The notes under the pieces were generated by a model. It was not told the origin of the DNA. It made no database searches and saw only the letters and a list, made by a program, of their open reading frames with translations. A DNA stretch of 44,729 nt from Methylomonas methanica (lineage in GTDB: Bacteria; Pseudomonadota; Gammaproteobacteria; Methylococcales; Methylomonadaceae): the NCBI RefSeq assembly GCF_001644035.1, contig NZ_LUUG01000077.1, forward strand, positions 1 to 44,729, given 5' to 3'. A program made the translations under genes and the position numbers. Positions 8,502 to 16,917 of this stretch are shown one piece after another. Within the stretch, counting starts at the first letter, position 1. Each line of letters opens with the position of its first letter.

Positions 8502-11500
8502 TTAGGGAGTTAAAAAGGTTGTACGATGCGAAAGTCGGTGTGCCAGCCAGCGATGGGTGCCGGCAAATACCAGCGGTACGAACAGTAAAGTGGACACGGT
8601 GGCAAAGGCCAGGCCACCGATCACGGCACGGCCCAGCGGCGCGTTTTGTTCAGCGCCTTCACCCCAGCCGATGGCCATCGGCAACATGCCGACGATCATC
8701 GCAAAGGCTGTCATCAACACCGGTCTGAGCCGGGTGGCCGCGGCTTCGAGCGCTGCCGTGACTGGCGGTACGCCTTCAGTCAACCGGGTGCGGGCAAACG
8801 AAACCAATAAAATACTGTTGGCGGTGACTACACCCATAGCCATGATGCTGCCGGTCAGGGCAGGGATGCTTAGCGTAGTGCCGGTCAGAAACAGCGTCCA
8901 GGCGATGCCGGCTAAGGCGGCGGGAAGGGCGCTGACGATAATCAGCGGGTCCATCCAGGATTGAAAATTCACGACCAGTAGTAGGTACAGCAGCACAATG
9001 GCGACCGCCAAGCCAGCGCCCAGACCGGTGAACGAACTTTTCAGGGTTTCGATTTGGCCGCGCACGTTCAATTCGACACCGCGCGGCAGTTGGCTGCGGC
9101 TGTCAGCAACCAGCGTTTCGATTTCCCGGCTCACCGAACCCAAATCGCGACCCTCGACGCTGGCGTAAATATCGAACACATTATTGGCGTTGTAATGCGT
9201 TACCGCGACCGGTAACACGGTGCGTTTCAGTTTGATCAGATTGCCCAGCAATTGCGGCTGGCCGTTACCGCCGCCGACCGGCGTACGCATCAAGGCATCC
9301 AGATTATCCAAATCCAGCGGATTACCCATCACGCCGATATTGACCGAGTTGCCGTTAGCCGGATTCAGCCAGAATGACGGCGCGGTTTGCATGCTGCCGC
9401 TCAGGGTCAGTAACAGATTTTGCGCCAGATCGCGGGCGGATAAACCCAGTTGTTGCAATTGCTGGCGATTCATTTCCAAATCCAGCGCCGGCCGGTTCAT
9501 GCGTTGATAAATATGCGCATCGACGATGCCGGGAACTTGCCGCAAACGATTTTGCAAGGCGATAACCTGCGGCATCACGTCTTCCGGCTTGCCGCCGATG
9601 AACTGGATGTCGATAGGGGCGGGCACGCCGAAATTCAACGTCTGGCTGACCTGATCGGCGGGTTGGAAGAAGAATTCCAGGTTGGGAAAGCGTCCGGGCA
9701 GTTCCGCGCGTAGGCGTTTGATATAGTCGGCGCTGGGGGCATGATCGCCGGGTCGCAGCGAAATCATGATTTCGGTGTCGGCGGTTTCCACGGTGCCGGA
9801 GTTGCCGAACAAGGTGTTACGGGTACTGTAGGGGCCGCCGATGATGTCCAGTAGATCGGCGATTTCTTCGGCGGGAATGATGCCGCGAATGACTTTTTCC
9901 ACCGCATCGATCTGTTGCGGCATTTCCTCGATGCGGGTACCGGACGGCGCACGGACGTGCAAGCGAATCTGTCCGGCATCCACCGCCGGAAACAAATCTT
10001 CTCCCAGCAGCGGAACCAGGCCCAGCGATGCCAGGCAAAAGCCTAAAATCGCCGAACTGTAACGCAAGCGGTGTTTCAGCAAATGACTGGCCAAGATCAG
10101 ATAGTGGCCACGAAACTGTTCGAAGCCGCGCTCGAAGACGTGATGCAGGCGTTGAAAGCCACGTGCTAGCGCGTTACCCGGCGGCGCATCGGTATGGCCG
10201 TGATGGCCGGACATGACATACATCACCAGCGTCGGCACCAGGGTGCGCGATAAAACGTAAGACGCTAGCATGGCAAATACGACGGCTTCGGCCATGGGTA
10301 CGAACAGGCTACGGGCCACGCCGGACAGGAAAAACATCGGCACAAACACGATGCAGATGCATAAGGTAGACACGAGCGCCGGCATCGCGATTTCCGCTGC
10401 GCCATCCAGTATGGCCTGATGCGGGTTTTTGCCCAGCAGCATTTGCCGCTCGATGTTTTCAATTTCCACGGTGGCGTCGTCCACCAATATCCCCACCGCC
10501 AAGGCCAAACCGCCCATCGTCATCAGATTGATGGTTTCGCCGACTAAATACAAGGCAATCAGCGAGCACATGATAGACAGCGGTATCGATACCGCGATGA
10601 TGCAGGTGGTGCGCCAGTTACCCAGAAACAGCAGGATCATCGCCGCAGTGAGGCCGGCGGCAATCAGTGCCTCGTGCAACACGTTGCCGATTGCGGCTTT
10701 CACGAATAGCGATTGGTCGAACATCAGGCGCATATTGATGCCTTCCGGCATCATCCCCAGCATTTTCGGAATGGTTTGCCGGACGTGTTCCACCACTTCC
10801 AGAGTCGAGGTGCGACCGACCTTGAAGATCGAAGTCAATATGCCACGCTCGCCGTTTTGACGGGCGATGGTGGTCACCGGCGCCGCACCGTCACGCACCG
10901 TCGCTACATCGCGGACCAGCGTGGTAACGCCGTTCACAGTGCGAACCGGTAGGTCGGCCAGACGCGGAATCGCGGCCACTGCCCCGTTCAGGCTGACATC
11001 GTATTCGTTACTGCCGATTTTTACGGTGCCGGTGGGTAAAATCAGATTTTGTGCGGCCAGGGTATCGTTTAAATCGGCGGGCGACAGTCCGCGCGCCAAC
11101 AGAGCCGGAGCATCGACATCCAGCGTAATTTGCCGGCTTTTGGCGCCGAACGGATTAGTCATTGCCACGCCGGGTTTGGATTGCAACGCGGTCCTGGCGA
11201 TGTTATTGACCAGGTCGTTGACATCGGTTTCCGGCACAATGCTGCTGGAGATACCCAATTGCACCAGCGGCAGATCGGCGGCCGAATATTGAATGACCTG
11301 CGGAGGCGCCACATTGGTCGGCAGCGAACGGTAAACCGAGTTGCTGCTGGACATCACCTGCGCGATAGCAGTTCGGATGTCGGTGCCAGGATGGAAAAAT
11401 ACTTTAACGACAGCCGCACCGCTGTAAGACAAGGATTCACTGTGTTCGATGCCGTCGATCAATGCCATGGAGCGCTCGACGGTGGTTGTTAATCGGTCGG

Positions 11501-11678
11501 ATATTTCCTTGGCGGTCATGCCGTTGTATTGCCAGAGCATCGCTACCACCGGAATATCGATGGTTGGGAAAATATCGGTGGGCATTTTCCGCAGCACATA
11601 CGGGGTAGACAATAGAATCAACAGCGCCGCCACGATAAAGGTATAGGGGCGGCGTAAAGCAATATTAACGATCCACAT
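8502..11678 (-). CDS. RND efflux permease (AcrB/MMPL-type, HAE family)
   Basis: This 1058-residue inner-membrane protein shows the duplicated RND architecture. There is a TM helix at the N terminus (residues about 10-30), a large periplasmic loop, a six-helix bundle including AVGILVDDATVEIENIERQ, then a second periplasmic loop and a C-terminal bundle (GIAWTLFLTGTTLSIPALTG). The residues point to a proton-driven exporter of small hydrophobic compounds, not a heavy-metal CusA type, although the substrate is unknown. It is the first gene of a two-gene operon. A sigma-54-like promoter about 90 nt upstream suggests it may belong to the same regulon as the genes to its right. Confidence 0.9.
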   Translation of the reverse strand: MWIVNIALRRPYTFIVAALLILLSTPYVLRKMPTDIFPTIDIPVVAMLWQYNGMTAKEISDRLTTTVERSMALIDGIEHSESLSYSGAAVVKVFFHPGTDIRTAIAQVMSSSNSVYRSLPTNVAPPQVIQYSAADLPLVQLGISSSIVPETDVNDLVNNIARTALQSKPGVAMTNPFGAKSRQITLDVDAPALLARGLSPADLNDTLAAQNLILPTGTVKIGSNEYDVSLNGAVAAIPRLADLPVRTVNGVTTLVRDVATVRDGAAPVTTIARQNGERGILTSIFKVGRTSTLEVVEHVRQTIPKMLGMMPEGINMRLMFDQSLFVKAAIGNVLHEALIAAGLTAAMILLFLGNWRTTCIIAVSIPLSIMCSLIALYLVGETINLMTMGGLALAVGILVDDATVEIENIERQMLLGKNPHQAILDGAAEIAMPALVSTLCICIVFVPMFFLSGVARSLFVPMAEAVVFAMLASYVLSRTLVPTLVMYVMSGHHGHTDAPPGNALARGFQRLHHVFERGFEQFRGHYLILASHLLKHRLRYSSAILGFCLASLGLVPLLGEDLFPAVDAGQIRLHVRAPSGTRIEEMPQQIDAVEKVIRGIIPAEEIADLLDIIGGPYSTRNTLFGNSGTVETADTEIMISLRPGDHAPSADYIKRLRAELPGRFPNLEFFFQPADQVSQTLNFGVPAPIDIQFIGGKPEDVMPQVIALQNRLRQVPGIVDAHIYQRMNRPALDLEMNRQQLQQLGLSARDLAQNLLLTLSGSMQTAPSFWLNPANGNSVNIGVMGNPLDLDNLDALMRTPVGGGNGQPQLLGNLIKLKRTVLPVAVTHYNANNVFDIYASVEGRDLGSVSREIETLVADSRSQLPRGVELNVRGQIETLKSSFTGLGAGLAVAIVLLYLLLVVNFQSWMDPLIIVSALPAALAGIAWTLFLTGTTLSIPALTGSIMAMGVVTANSILLVSFARTRLTEGVPPVTAALEAAATRLRPVLMTAFAMIVGMLPMAIGWGEGAEQNAPLGRAVIGGLAFATVSTLLFVPLVFAGTHRWLAHRLSHRTTFLTP

Positions 11679-11769
11679 GGATTTCTCGGGAGATCCGATT
11701 GGTTAGCGAGGTCCGGCCGGTTTTAAAGCTATCGTTTTTCCGGCAAAGGCAATTTAATGTTTGTCTTAA

Positions 11770-11784
11770 GCAATAGCTATACCA
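11770..11784 (-). promoter_or_regulatory. Putative sigma-54 promoter of the RND operon
   Basis: On the minus strand the sequence reads TGGTATAGCTATTGC. The invariant GG (-24) and GC (-12) have the exact 10-nt gap of sigma-54 promoters, and TTGCTT matches the -12 element well. The -24 element is weaker (TGGTAT instead of TGGCAC). The predicted start is near 11758, about 80 nt ahead of the permease ATG. A near-palindrome TGTTGGTATGCAAACA at 11883-11898 lies about 100 bp upstream and could be an activator site. Confidence 0.5.
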
Positions 11785-11977
11785 ATCAATCTGCACAGAT
11801 TTTTCGAAGCATAGTGCACTGCATGCGTTTGGGCTCAGGTGAGAATCAGCAGCATAATTTTTACCGGGTAAATGTTCTAAGCTGTTGGTATGCAAACAGG
11901 CGGCGATCAAAAGCTGCTGCTTTGGCAGCAGGACTCGGGTCTAAGCGCCTTTAGCCTGAGAACAGCAACCCGGCGTA

Positions 11978-12205
11978 TCAAGCCTTGGTGCGGTCAGCTT
12001 TGCCTATCAACTCGCCGGATAATTCTTCCTGATAGAGTTGGGTGATCGCTTTGGCGTCTTCGGCGTCTTCGCTTTCCTTTACAGCATTACGAAATCCCTT
12101 GATCGCATCGCCCAGATCGGCGCCGACATTTTTCAGGCGCTTGGTGCCGAATACCAGGACCACAATCGCTAAAACTACTAATAGGTGGGGAATGCTCAAG
12201 CCCAT
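11978..12205 (-). CDS. tatA: TatA/TatE-family twin-arginine translocase component
   Basis: This is a 75-residue protein if the ATG at 12205 is used. GGAG lies 8 nt upstream of it, while the longer reading from a TTG at 12217 lacks support. One N-terminal TM helix ([16 protein letters not shown]) leads into the TatA hinge [14 protein letters not shown], an amphipathic helix and a charged tail. It would form the pore element for folded protein export. It is isolated, with no tatB or tatC beside it. Several Tat substrates are encoded in this window (IorB, the superoxide reductase, DUF1501), so an extra TatA dedicated to them is plausible but unproven. Confidence 0.85.
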   Translation of the reverse strand: MGLSIPHLLVVLAIVVLVFGTKRLKNVGADLGDAIKGFRNAVKESEDAEDAKAITQLYQEELSGELIGKADRTKA

Positions 12206-12686
12206 TTTTTTCTCCAAAGTTAAAAGTTGCCGATTTTAGGTAAGTCGCTTGTGAATATTGACTTAGCCTTTTCAATCCGGTCTTCAGCAAGATAAGGGCC
12301 AATATGCTGGGTGATTGCTGGAATACGCCAAATTACCCCTGTGTTCCAGGCAGATCGACAACACCCCGAACATGGAAGCACGCGGGTTAACGGCAAATAT
12401 CCAAAAAAATGCTGATTTACCAGCATCGCGTCAGCAAATGCTGCTGGTATACGAACAGGTCGAAACATAGCGGGCATGTTTGGCGAACGATTTCGGCTGA
12501 CTGGGCTTGTCGAAAAAGCCCGACTCAATTGGATTAGCGCGAAAAAGGCCAATGCTTCGCAAGTAAAATTCAGACTCATGGAAATGTGTTGATATATCAA
12601 CACTTAAACAACAGATTATGTTGCTGTGGCAACATTGGTGTTTCGCAAAAACCTGTAATCCTTTATTATGTGCTGTAAATACGAAG

Positions 12687-12701
12687 TGGCATGAACCATG
12701 C
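12687..12701 (+). promoter_or_regulatory. Weak sigma-54-like promoter upstream of a candidate small RNA/leader
   Basis: TGGCATGAACCATGC has the invariant GG and GC with the exact spacing, a good -24 half, and one mismatch in the -12 half (ATGC instead of TTGC). The predicted start is near 12713. The only nearby downstream element is the terminator ending at 12816; the activator gene starts 300 nt away. Confidence 0.4.
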
Positions 12702-12712
12702 TTGGAGCCTGG

Positions 12713-12816
12713 TATCTCGCTGTTATTATCCGAGCATTTTGTCTCCATAACATCCACTTCTGCTGACCGGACCGCCGGAAGCCAGTTTGTCCCCAAAGGA
12801 CTGCTGGCTTTTTTTT
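12713..12816 (+). ncRNA. Candidate small RNA or attenuated leader of about 104 nt
   Basis: The span runs from the predicted start of the sigma-54-like promoter to the end of a textbook terminator (GCCAG-TTT-GTCC, loop, GGAC-TG-CTGGC, eight T). It contains no credible open reading frame. A free small RNA or a premature-termination leader for the sigma-54 activator would both fit. No known RNA family was recognised. Confidence 0.35.
12781..12816 (+). terminator. Rho-independent terminator
   Basis: Stem GCCAG...GTCC pairs with GGAC...CTGGC around the loop CCAAA, followed by eight T residues at 12809-12816. It is oriented on the plus strand and lies about 200 nt before the activator gene. Confidence 0.75.
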
Positions 12817-12961
12817 GGCCTGTGCTCAGCGAAGGCGGCAGTTTGTGGACTGACTTTGGGCACGGCAAGGCTGATTTTTGTTCGGCGTTTGCGTATCGGC
12901 ACAGTTAACTTGTGATGCCGCGACGAATCACTATTTTTGACATCTTAGGAAAAGATCTTTC

Positions 12962-13018
12962 ATGGATATATTATTGAGTGACGGCATCGTTGCTCGCAGT
13001 AAAGGGGAAACCGTATGA
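12962..13018 (+). CDS. Possible 18-codon leader peptide overlapping the sigma-54 activator start
   Basis: An ATG at 12962, with AGGA at 12947-12950, opens an 18-residue frame whose TGA (13016-13018) overlaps the ATG of the activator (13015) as ATGA. This is a classical arrangement for translational coupling. The peptide itself is unremarkable (begins MDILLSDG). It could equally be fortuitous. Confidence 0.35.
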   Translation: MDILLSDGIVARSKGETV

Positions 13019-14091
13019 CATTATTGGCATTTGACGAATTGCAATTACGACAGCTGTCGCACACGGTACGAGCCACTGCGATGGTGTTCGAGGATCCGGT
13101 TTCACGAAAACTGTTGGAGCACATCGAGCGGATCGCGCCCAGCGATGCGACTGTGCTGATCATCGGCGAGACGGGGACCGGCAAGGAATTAGTCGCCAGG
13201 CATGTGCATGCACTTAGTAAGCGCGCCAAAGGACCGTTCGGTGCTCTAAATTGCGCGGCACTCAGTGAAAACCTCATCGAAAGCGAATTGTTCGGCCACG
13301 AAAAAGGCGCTTTCACCGGTGCTTTGAATACAAAAGAAGGTTGGTTCGAAACCGCCAATAAAGGCAGTTTGTTTCTGGACGAAGTCGGCGATTTACCGCT
13401 GGGCTTGCAAGCGAAATTATTGCGGGTATTGCAGGAAAGGGAAGTGGTAAAGGTGGGTTCGCGCACGCCTTCGCCGGTGGATGTCAGAGTCATCGCCGCT
13501 ACCAATGTTAATTTGGAAGAAGCGGTGGCGGCGTCGCATTTTCGCGCCGACCTGTATTACCGTTTCAATGTGGCGGCGATTCACTTGGCGCCGTTGCGGG
13601 AACGGCCGGGCGATATTTTGCCCTTGGCCAGACACTTTCTGAAAGTCTACGGCGACCGCCTGGGCTATGGCGAAATCAAACTATCGCCTTCCACCGAGCT
13701 GGCTTTGTTAAATTACGACTGGCCCGGCAATATTCGCGAGTTGGAAAATGCGGTGCATAGGGCCTTGTTGGTCTGCCCAGGCAATCGCTTGCGTCCGGAG
13801 GACTTTAAGTTGTCGGGGGTACGAGTCTCACAGAGCGGGCCCATGGTTTCAACCTCCTCGCTGGAAAGTTCGCTACTGCGCTTGTGCGAACAAGCACCGC
13901 CCAAGTTGTTCGACATTATCGAAGAGACCGTGATTCGCACGGCGTTCGAGTTTTGCGAAGAAAACCAGGTGCAAACCGCGCGCTTGCTGGATATTAGCCG
14001 TAACGTACTGCGCCACAAGCTGGGGCTGTACGGCATGTTGGCCAATGGTCAGAGAAAATTGGCCGTCGCTTATCAAGAAGGCGAAGATTAA
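13015..14091 (+). CDS. sfnR: SfnR-type sigma-54-dependent activator (AAA+ plus Fis-type HTH, no sensor domain)
   Basis: This 358-residue enhancer-binding protein begins almost directly with the AAA+ domain: Walker A GETGTGKE at 51-58, the sigma-54-contacting loop GAFTGA at 98-103 and Walker B SLFLDE at 118-123. It ends with a Fis-type helix-turn-helix (QVQTARLLDISRNVLRHKL). There is no receiver, GAF or PAS domain. The segments MVFEDPVSRKLLEHIERIAP and the C-terminal IEETVIRTAFEFC-NQVQTARLL strongly recall SfnR, the activator of dimethyl-sulfone/sulfonate use under sulfur starvation in pseudomonads. GGGGA 7 nt upstream supports the start. It is flanked by genes carrying sigma-54 promoters and is the obvious candidate to control them. 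Activity is probably set by its own expression level or by a partner protein, because a sensory domain is missing. Confidence 0.85.
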   Translation: MTLLAFDELQLRQLSHTVRATAMVFEDPVSRKLLEHIERIAPSDATVLIIGETGTGKELVARHVHALSKRAKGPFGALNCAALSENLIESELFGHEKGAFTGALNTKEGWFETANKGSLFLDEVGDLPLGLQAKLLRVLQEREVVKVGSRTPSPVDVRVIAATNVNLEEAVAASHFRADLYYRFNVAAIHLAPLRERPGDILPLARHFLKVYGDRLGYGEIKLSPSTELALLNYDWPGNIRELENAVHRALLVCPGNRLRPEDFKLSGVRVSQSGPMVSTSSLESSLLRLCEQAPPKLFDIIEETVIRTAFEFCEENQVQTARLLDISRNVLRHKLGLYGMLANGQRKLAVAYQEGED

Positions 14092-14149
14092 TCTCCGCAA
14101 ATTCCTTCAAGTACTTTGCCGACGGCAGGGTGCTTAGTTCAATCTGATT

Positions 14150-14280
14150 AGTAAGAAGCTACCCGCACGGATACCCACAGGGCACAAGAGCGGGTATCCA
14201 GTGCCATGGATGGTAAGCTTCGAATCATCCATGAAGCCTGGATTCCGGCAATCCCTGCCGGAATGACGATCTTTTGGGTG
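14150..14280. repeat. Multi-hairpin REP-like intergenic element between converging genes
   Basis: Three inverted repeats follow one another. They are GGATACCC/GGGTATCC (14169-14176, 14192-14199), CATGGATG/CATCCATG (14205-14212, 14226-14233) and ATTCCGGC/GCCGGAAT (14242-14249, 14257-14264). The last resembles the dispersed 'GATTCCGGCAATCC' type elements common in proteobacterial genomes. It sits between the activator and the converging cupin gene and may serve as a bidirectional terminator. Confidence 0.55.
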
Positions 14281-14319
14281 CTATAGGTGAAGATTCTTGC
14301 TAATCAGGTACTTCATACG

Positions 14320-14787
14320 CTATTTTCCAGGTGCCGGGGTCGATGTAGCAGGGCCAATGCCGACAATCTGCAAAATCGTATCTTCATCCTTCGCGCCGTC
14401 GTAATGGATTTCGTTGCCGTAGTGGGTGACGAAACTGCCAGCCGGTACCGGTTGCAAATGCTCGGGGTCGTAATTACTGCCGGTGCCGACCCACCAAGTG
14501 CCTGAAATCACAGTGATGAAGCGGTCGTTTGGGTGCGAATGCGGCTTGCTATTGTGATGCGCCTTCCATTTATTCAGCACCACATACAGGCCGGGTTTGT
14601 TCGGATCGCCGACCAGTACCGCGCTTTCCGAGCCGCTGGGATTTGCCACCCAATTGATTTGCTCCGGCAGTTTGATGGAAATGGCTTTGGGGTCAAGTTC
14701 CAGCGCTGCCGCCGAGCTACAAGTAAAGGGCAAGGCGACTACCAAGGTCAGTAGCGATAACGGCGGCCGAATACGTGTACGTAACAT
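14320..14787 (-). CDS. Secreted cupin-domain protein
   Basis: This 155-residue protein has a Sec signal peptide (LSLLTLVVALPFTCSSAAA) and a single cupin barrel. Motif 1 is visible as KPHSHPNDRFITVISGTWW and motif 2 as VTHYGNEIHYDG. Potential metal ligands are the two His of HSH and His residues in THYGNEIHYDG. Such proteins are often annotated as periplasmic cupins of unknown function. A GGAG site precedes the start. It lies downstream of, and co-directional with, the arylsulfotransferase-family gene, separated by 155 nt that contain a large inverted repeat. The pair probably belongs to one transcription unit driven from 16437-16451. Confidence 0.75.
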   Translation of the reverse strand: MLRTRIRPPLSLLTLVVALPFTCSSAAALELDPKAISIKLPEQINWVANPSGSESAVLVGDPNKPGLYVVLNKWKAHHNSKPHSHPNDRFITVISGTWWVGTGSNYDPEHLQPVPAGSFVTHYGNEIHYDGAKDEDTILQIVGIGPATSTPAPGK

Positions 14788-14819
14788 TTAAATCTCCAAT
14801 TTATAGGAAGTTGGTGCTA

Positions 14820-14916
14820 TGGGTTTCGGGGTATCCGGTTACACAGTGCCTATTCCTTTTGACTTAATGGCAGTAACCCGTCTACCAACCAGCACTTCCG
14901 GATACCCCGAAACCCA
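14820..14916. repeat. 19-bp inverted repeat between the arylsulfotransferase-family and cupin genes
   Basis: TGGGTTTCGGGGTATCCGG at 14820-14838 is repeated exactly in inverted orientation at 14898-14916, with 59 bp between the arms. Shorter complementary pieces (GGTTAC 14837-14842, GTAACC 14873-14878) could extend the fold. No T-run follows. It could be an mRNA-processing or attenuating stem, or a small mobile repeat. Confidence 0.6.
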
Positions 14917-14942
14917 CGGTTGTTTGCTTGAAAATCTTTACC

Positions 14943-16379
14943 TTATAAAGCCGGAGTTGCCGGTAGCCGAAATTTACTCAAATCGGGCGCATTCACCGGA
15001 TTCTCGCTATGCGGCGTGCCGGCGGGTACCCAATCGTAGGGTACCGGTTGGCCGCGGTAGAGCGAGTTGTTCGCGGTGGCGCGGCCGGTCACAGCGTCCT
15101 TACCGGTGCGAAAATAAGGATTCACGTATTCCCAAACTATGTCGCCGTCCGTTGTTACTTGAAATAAGCGACCACTTTGGCCTTCGTCTATGAAAGTATT
15201 GCCGTTGGGCAGGCGGCGAGCGGCGCTGATGTGCGTGCTACGAAACGACCAACTCGGGCCGCCCGAACTTTCACCCGTGTATTGCCAGACAATTTCTTTC
15301 TTGATCGGATCGATTTCCAACACCCGCGAACCGCCGGTGCGCGGCACGGGAGCCGGCGGGTAGCCAGCGATGCCTTGATTATCGAACACCAGTAAATTCC
15401 CGGCTCCGGGCAAGCCTTCCGGGATGATGTGCGCATCGTGCTGAGCACTGATTTGATCGACCGGGCGCGGTACCTTGCGGGCCAGTTGTTCCTCGATGGA
15501 AGCCGCTGGGTAGTGCGGGCCAAGATTCCAAACCACTTTGCCGGTCTTTCTGTCGATGATGATAATGAAATTGGCGTTGCGCGCATCGATCAACAAATTA
15601 TCAGGGTGAAAGCGCTGGTCGCCGGCCGCATACCAGCGGTTCGGGCCAACGACTTTCAGATTGTTCACATGCAGGTAGTCGGCTATCTCGGCGCTGCGGA
15701 CCAATTTAAGTTCGGCGGGCGTAAAGCCGAACTCCTGCAAATGCTCCGAGGCGATCCATTTCCAGACCACTTCGCCTGCCGGATTGACTTCATAAATCAC
15801 GTCGTCCAACACTTGCGGCTGCTTAAAGCCTTTCACCGGATGCACGAGGTTAGCCAATACCACGGTATTGCCGTTGGGTAATCTGGCCCAGTCATGATGT
15901 TGTTGCGCGGCGCCGCCAGGCGCTTTGTCGCCGAAGCTCCAGACGGTTTTGCCGTCCCAGTCCAGCTCGGCGATGGTTTTGGTGATCTTCTTACTGACTT
16001 GGCCGGGCACCAAGTCGGTTCCTTTGCCTTCGGTGGTTTCCTGCGTGACAAATATATGTCCCAGTTTACCGCCGTTCACGGCGGGATTGATAAGGGTGCT
16101 GTGGCTGGCGGCATCCGGCCATTCGTGAACGGAATTACCGTTTAAATCGATCAGATGCGCGATGTTGTCGCCGCCGCTGAACAATACAAACGAGTTATAG
16201 GCTTTGCCTGGATCGTAGCGCGTGGTGCCGGTAGGGAAAACGCTTGGTCCTGATAAGGCCGAGACGCTAAGCGCGGTTCCCAGCACAATTAACGCGGTTT
16301 GCTGCCAGGCCTGGGATTTACGCGATGGCCGGTTTGGTTTGCTGCCGCGTAAGGTTGCGGATGGTCTTATTTGGGTCAT
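14943..16379 (-). CDS. Arylsulfotransferase (ASST)-family beta-propeller protein, exported
   Basis: This 478-residue protein has an N-terminal signal region (about residues 25-45, hydrophobic after a basic stretch). The repeated beta-propeller blades contain the ASST-family patterns HDWARLPNGNTVVLAN, DAHIIPEGLPGAGNLLVFDN and ISAARRLPNGNTFIDEGQSGRLFQV. Family enzymes transfer sulfate between phenolic donors and acceptors without PAPS, using a covalent His intermediate; several His residues in the HHDW, QHDAH and STHISAA segments are candidates. Many members have unproven activity. It is transcribed away from TonB receptor 1 and has its own well-formed sigma-54 promoter. A role in handling sulfate esters would suit an SfnR-type regulon, but that is inference. 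Confidence 0.75.
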   Translation of the reverse strand: MTQIRPSATLRGSKPNRPSRKSQAWQQTALIVLGTALSVSALSGPSVFPTGTTRYDPGKAYNSFVLFSGGDNIAHLIDLNGNSVHEWPDAASHSTLINPAVNGGKLGHIFVTQETTEGKGTDLVPGQVSKKITKTIAELDWDGKTVWSFGDKAPGGAAQQHHDWARLPNGNTVVLANLVHPVKGFKQPQVLDDVIYEVNPAGEVVWKWIASEHLQEFGFTPAELKLVRSAEIADYLHVNNLKVVGPNRWYAAGDQRFHPDNLLIDARNANFIIIIDRKTGKVVWNLGPHYPAASIEEQLARKVPRPVDQISAQHDAHIIPEGLPGAGNLLVFDNQGIAGYPPAPVPRTGGSRVLEIDPIKKEIVWQYTGESSGGPSWSFRSTHISAARRLPNGNTFIDEGQSGRLFQVTTDGDIVWEYVNPYFRTGKDAVTGRATANNSLYRGQPVPYDWVPAGTPHSENPVNAPDLSKFRLPATPAL

Positions 16380-16436
16380 TTCTTATTCCTTTATGAACGG
16401 GCGTTTGGCTGTGCTGGTGCTCAGGGATGTCTGTAA

Positions 16437-16451
16437 GCAATGATCAAGCCA
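16437..16451 (-). promoter_or_regulatory. Sigma-54 promoter of the arylsulfotransferase-family/cupin unit
   Basis: The minus strand reads TGGCTTGATCATTGC followed by TT. The -24 TGGC, the -12 TTGC and the 7-nt spacer all match consensus. The predicted start is near 16425, giving a 46-nt leader before the ATG at 16379. Confidence 0.7.
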
Positions 16452-16624
16452 ACAATTTTTTATTTAATCCATGTGCCTACCGAAAAGCTCCACCTAATAA
16501 ACTCAAACCCGATCAGGGCTTGGTAAATCAAGGTTTGCCATCAATGCACCGTTGCTACCGGAAAATGTTTTCAAGCAAGCTGCGCTGCAAATTGATCCGG
16601 AATCTATCGACTTCTGGCTGAGCT

Positions 16625-16673
16625 TGTTGAATGGCGGGCAGGCTGCCAGCAAGTTGTATTTCTAATTCAACAG
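16625..16673. repeat. Hairpin element shared with the TonB receptor 2 upstream region, copy 1
   Basis: TGTTGAAT (16625-16632) pairs with ATTCAACA (16666-16673) around a GC-rich middle. The left part matches 15 of 17 bases of the stem at 20182-20198, and both copies continue with a CAGCAA segment and TTCAACAG. Unlike copy 2 it lacks a T-run and lies between divergent promoters, so it is not a terminator here. Confidence 0.5.
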
Positions 16674-16902
16674 ATGCCGATCAGCCGCTCAGCAAGGCTG
16701 ATTCAGGCTAACAACAAAGGCTATTCACCCTGTCAGCAGCTGCTGTTTGAGTTCCAGCAGTTTCACGTAAAAACACTGAGTGATTTTTATCATTATTTTT
16801 GCTGATCAATAACTGATAAAAAATTTTATTAATCAATAAATACAGATATTTATAAATTATTGATTGGATATGTTTTGCCCGATATCGCTATTTACGTACT
16901 GC

Positions 16903-16917
16903 TGGCATGCCTATTGC
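16903..16917 (+). promoter_or_regulatory. Sigma-54 promoter of TonB receptor 1
   Basis: TGGCATGCCTATTGC followed by AA is an almost ideal -24/-12 promoter with exact spacing. The predicted start is near 16929, about 79 nt ahead of the GTG at 17008. Confidence 0.8.

Larger units (their letters stand above)
12206..12961. promoter_or_regulatory. Long regulatory region upstream of the sigma-54 activator
   Basis: This 0.75-kb stretch has no convincing protein gene but several structured sites. An inverted repeat built on TACCAGCA / TGCTGGTA lies at about 12419-12450. A perfect 18-bp palindrome GTGTTGATATATCAACAC occupies 12586-12603, and a second perfect palindrome TGTTGCTGTGGCAACA occupies 12620-12635, centred 33 bp from the first (about three helical turns). 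A sigma-54-like promoter follows at 12687-12701 and a strong rho-independent terminator at 12781-12816. The two palindromes share TGTTG-N6-CAACA and look like tandem activator sites. Confidence 0.5.

Noticed and set aside
12431..12908. Overlapping frames on both strands between tatA and the activator
   Set aside because: They cross palindromes, a promoter-like site and a terminator, and show no protein-like features.
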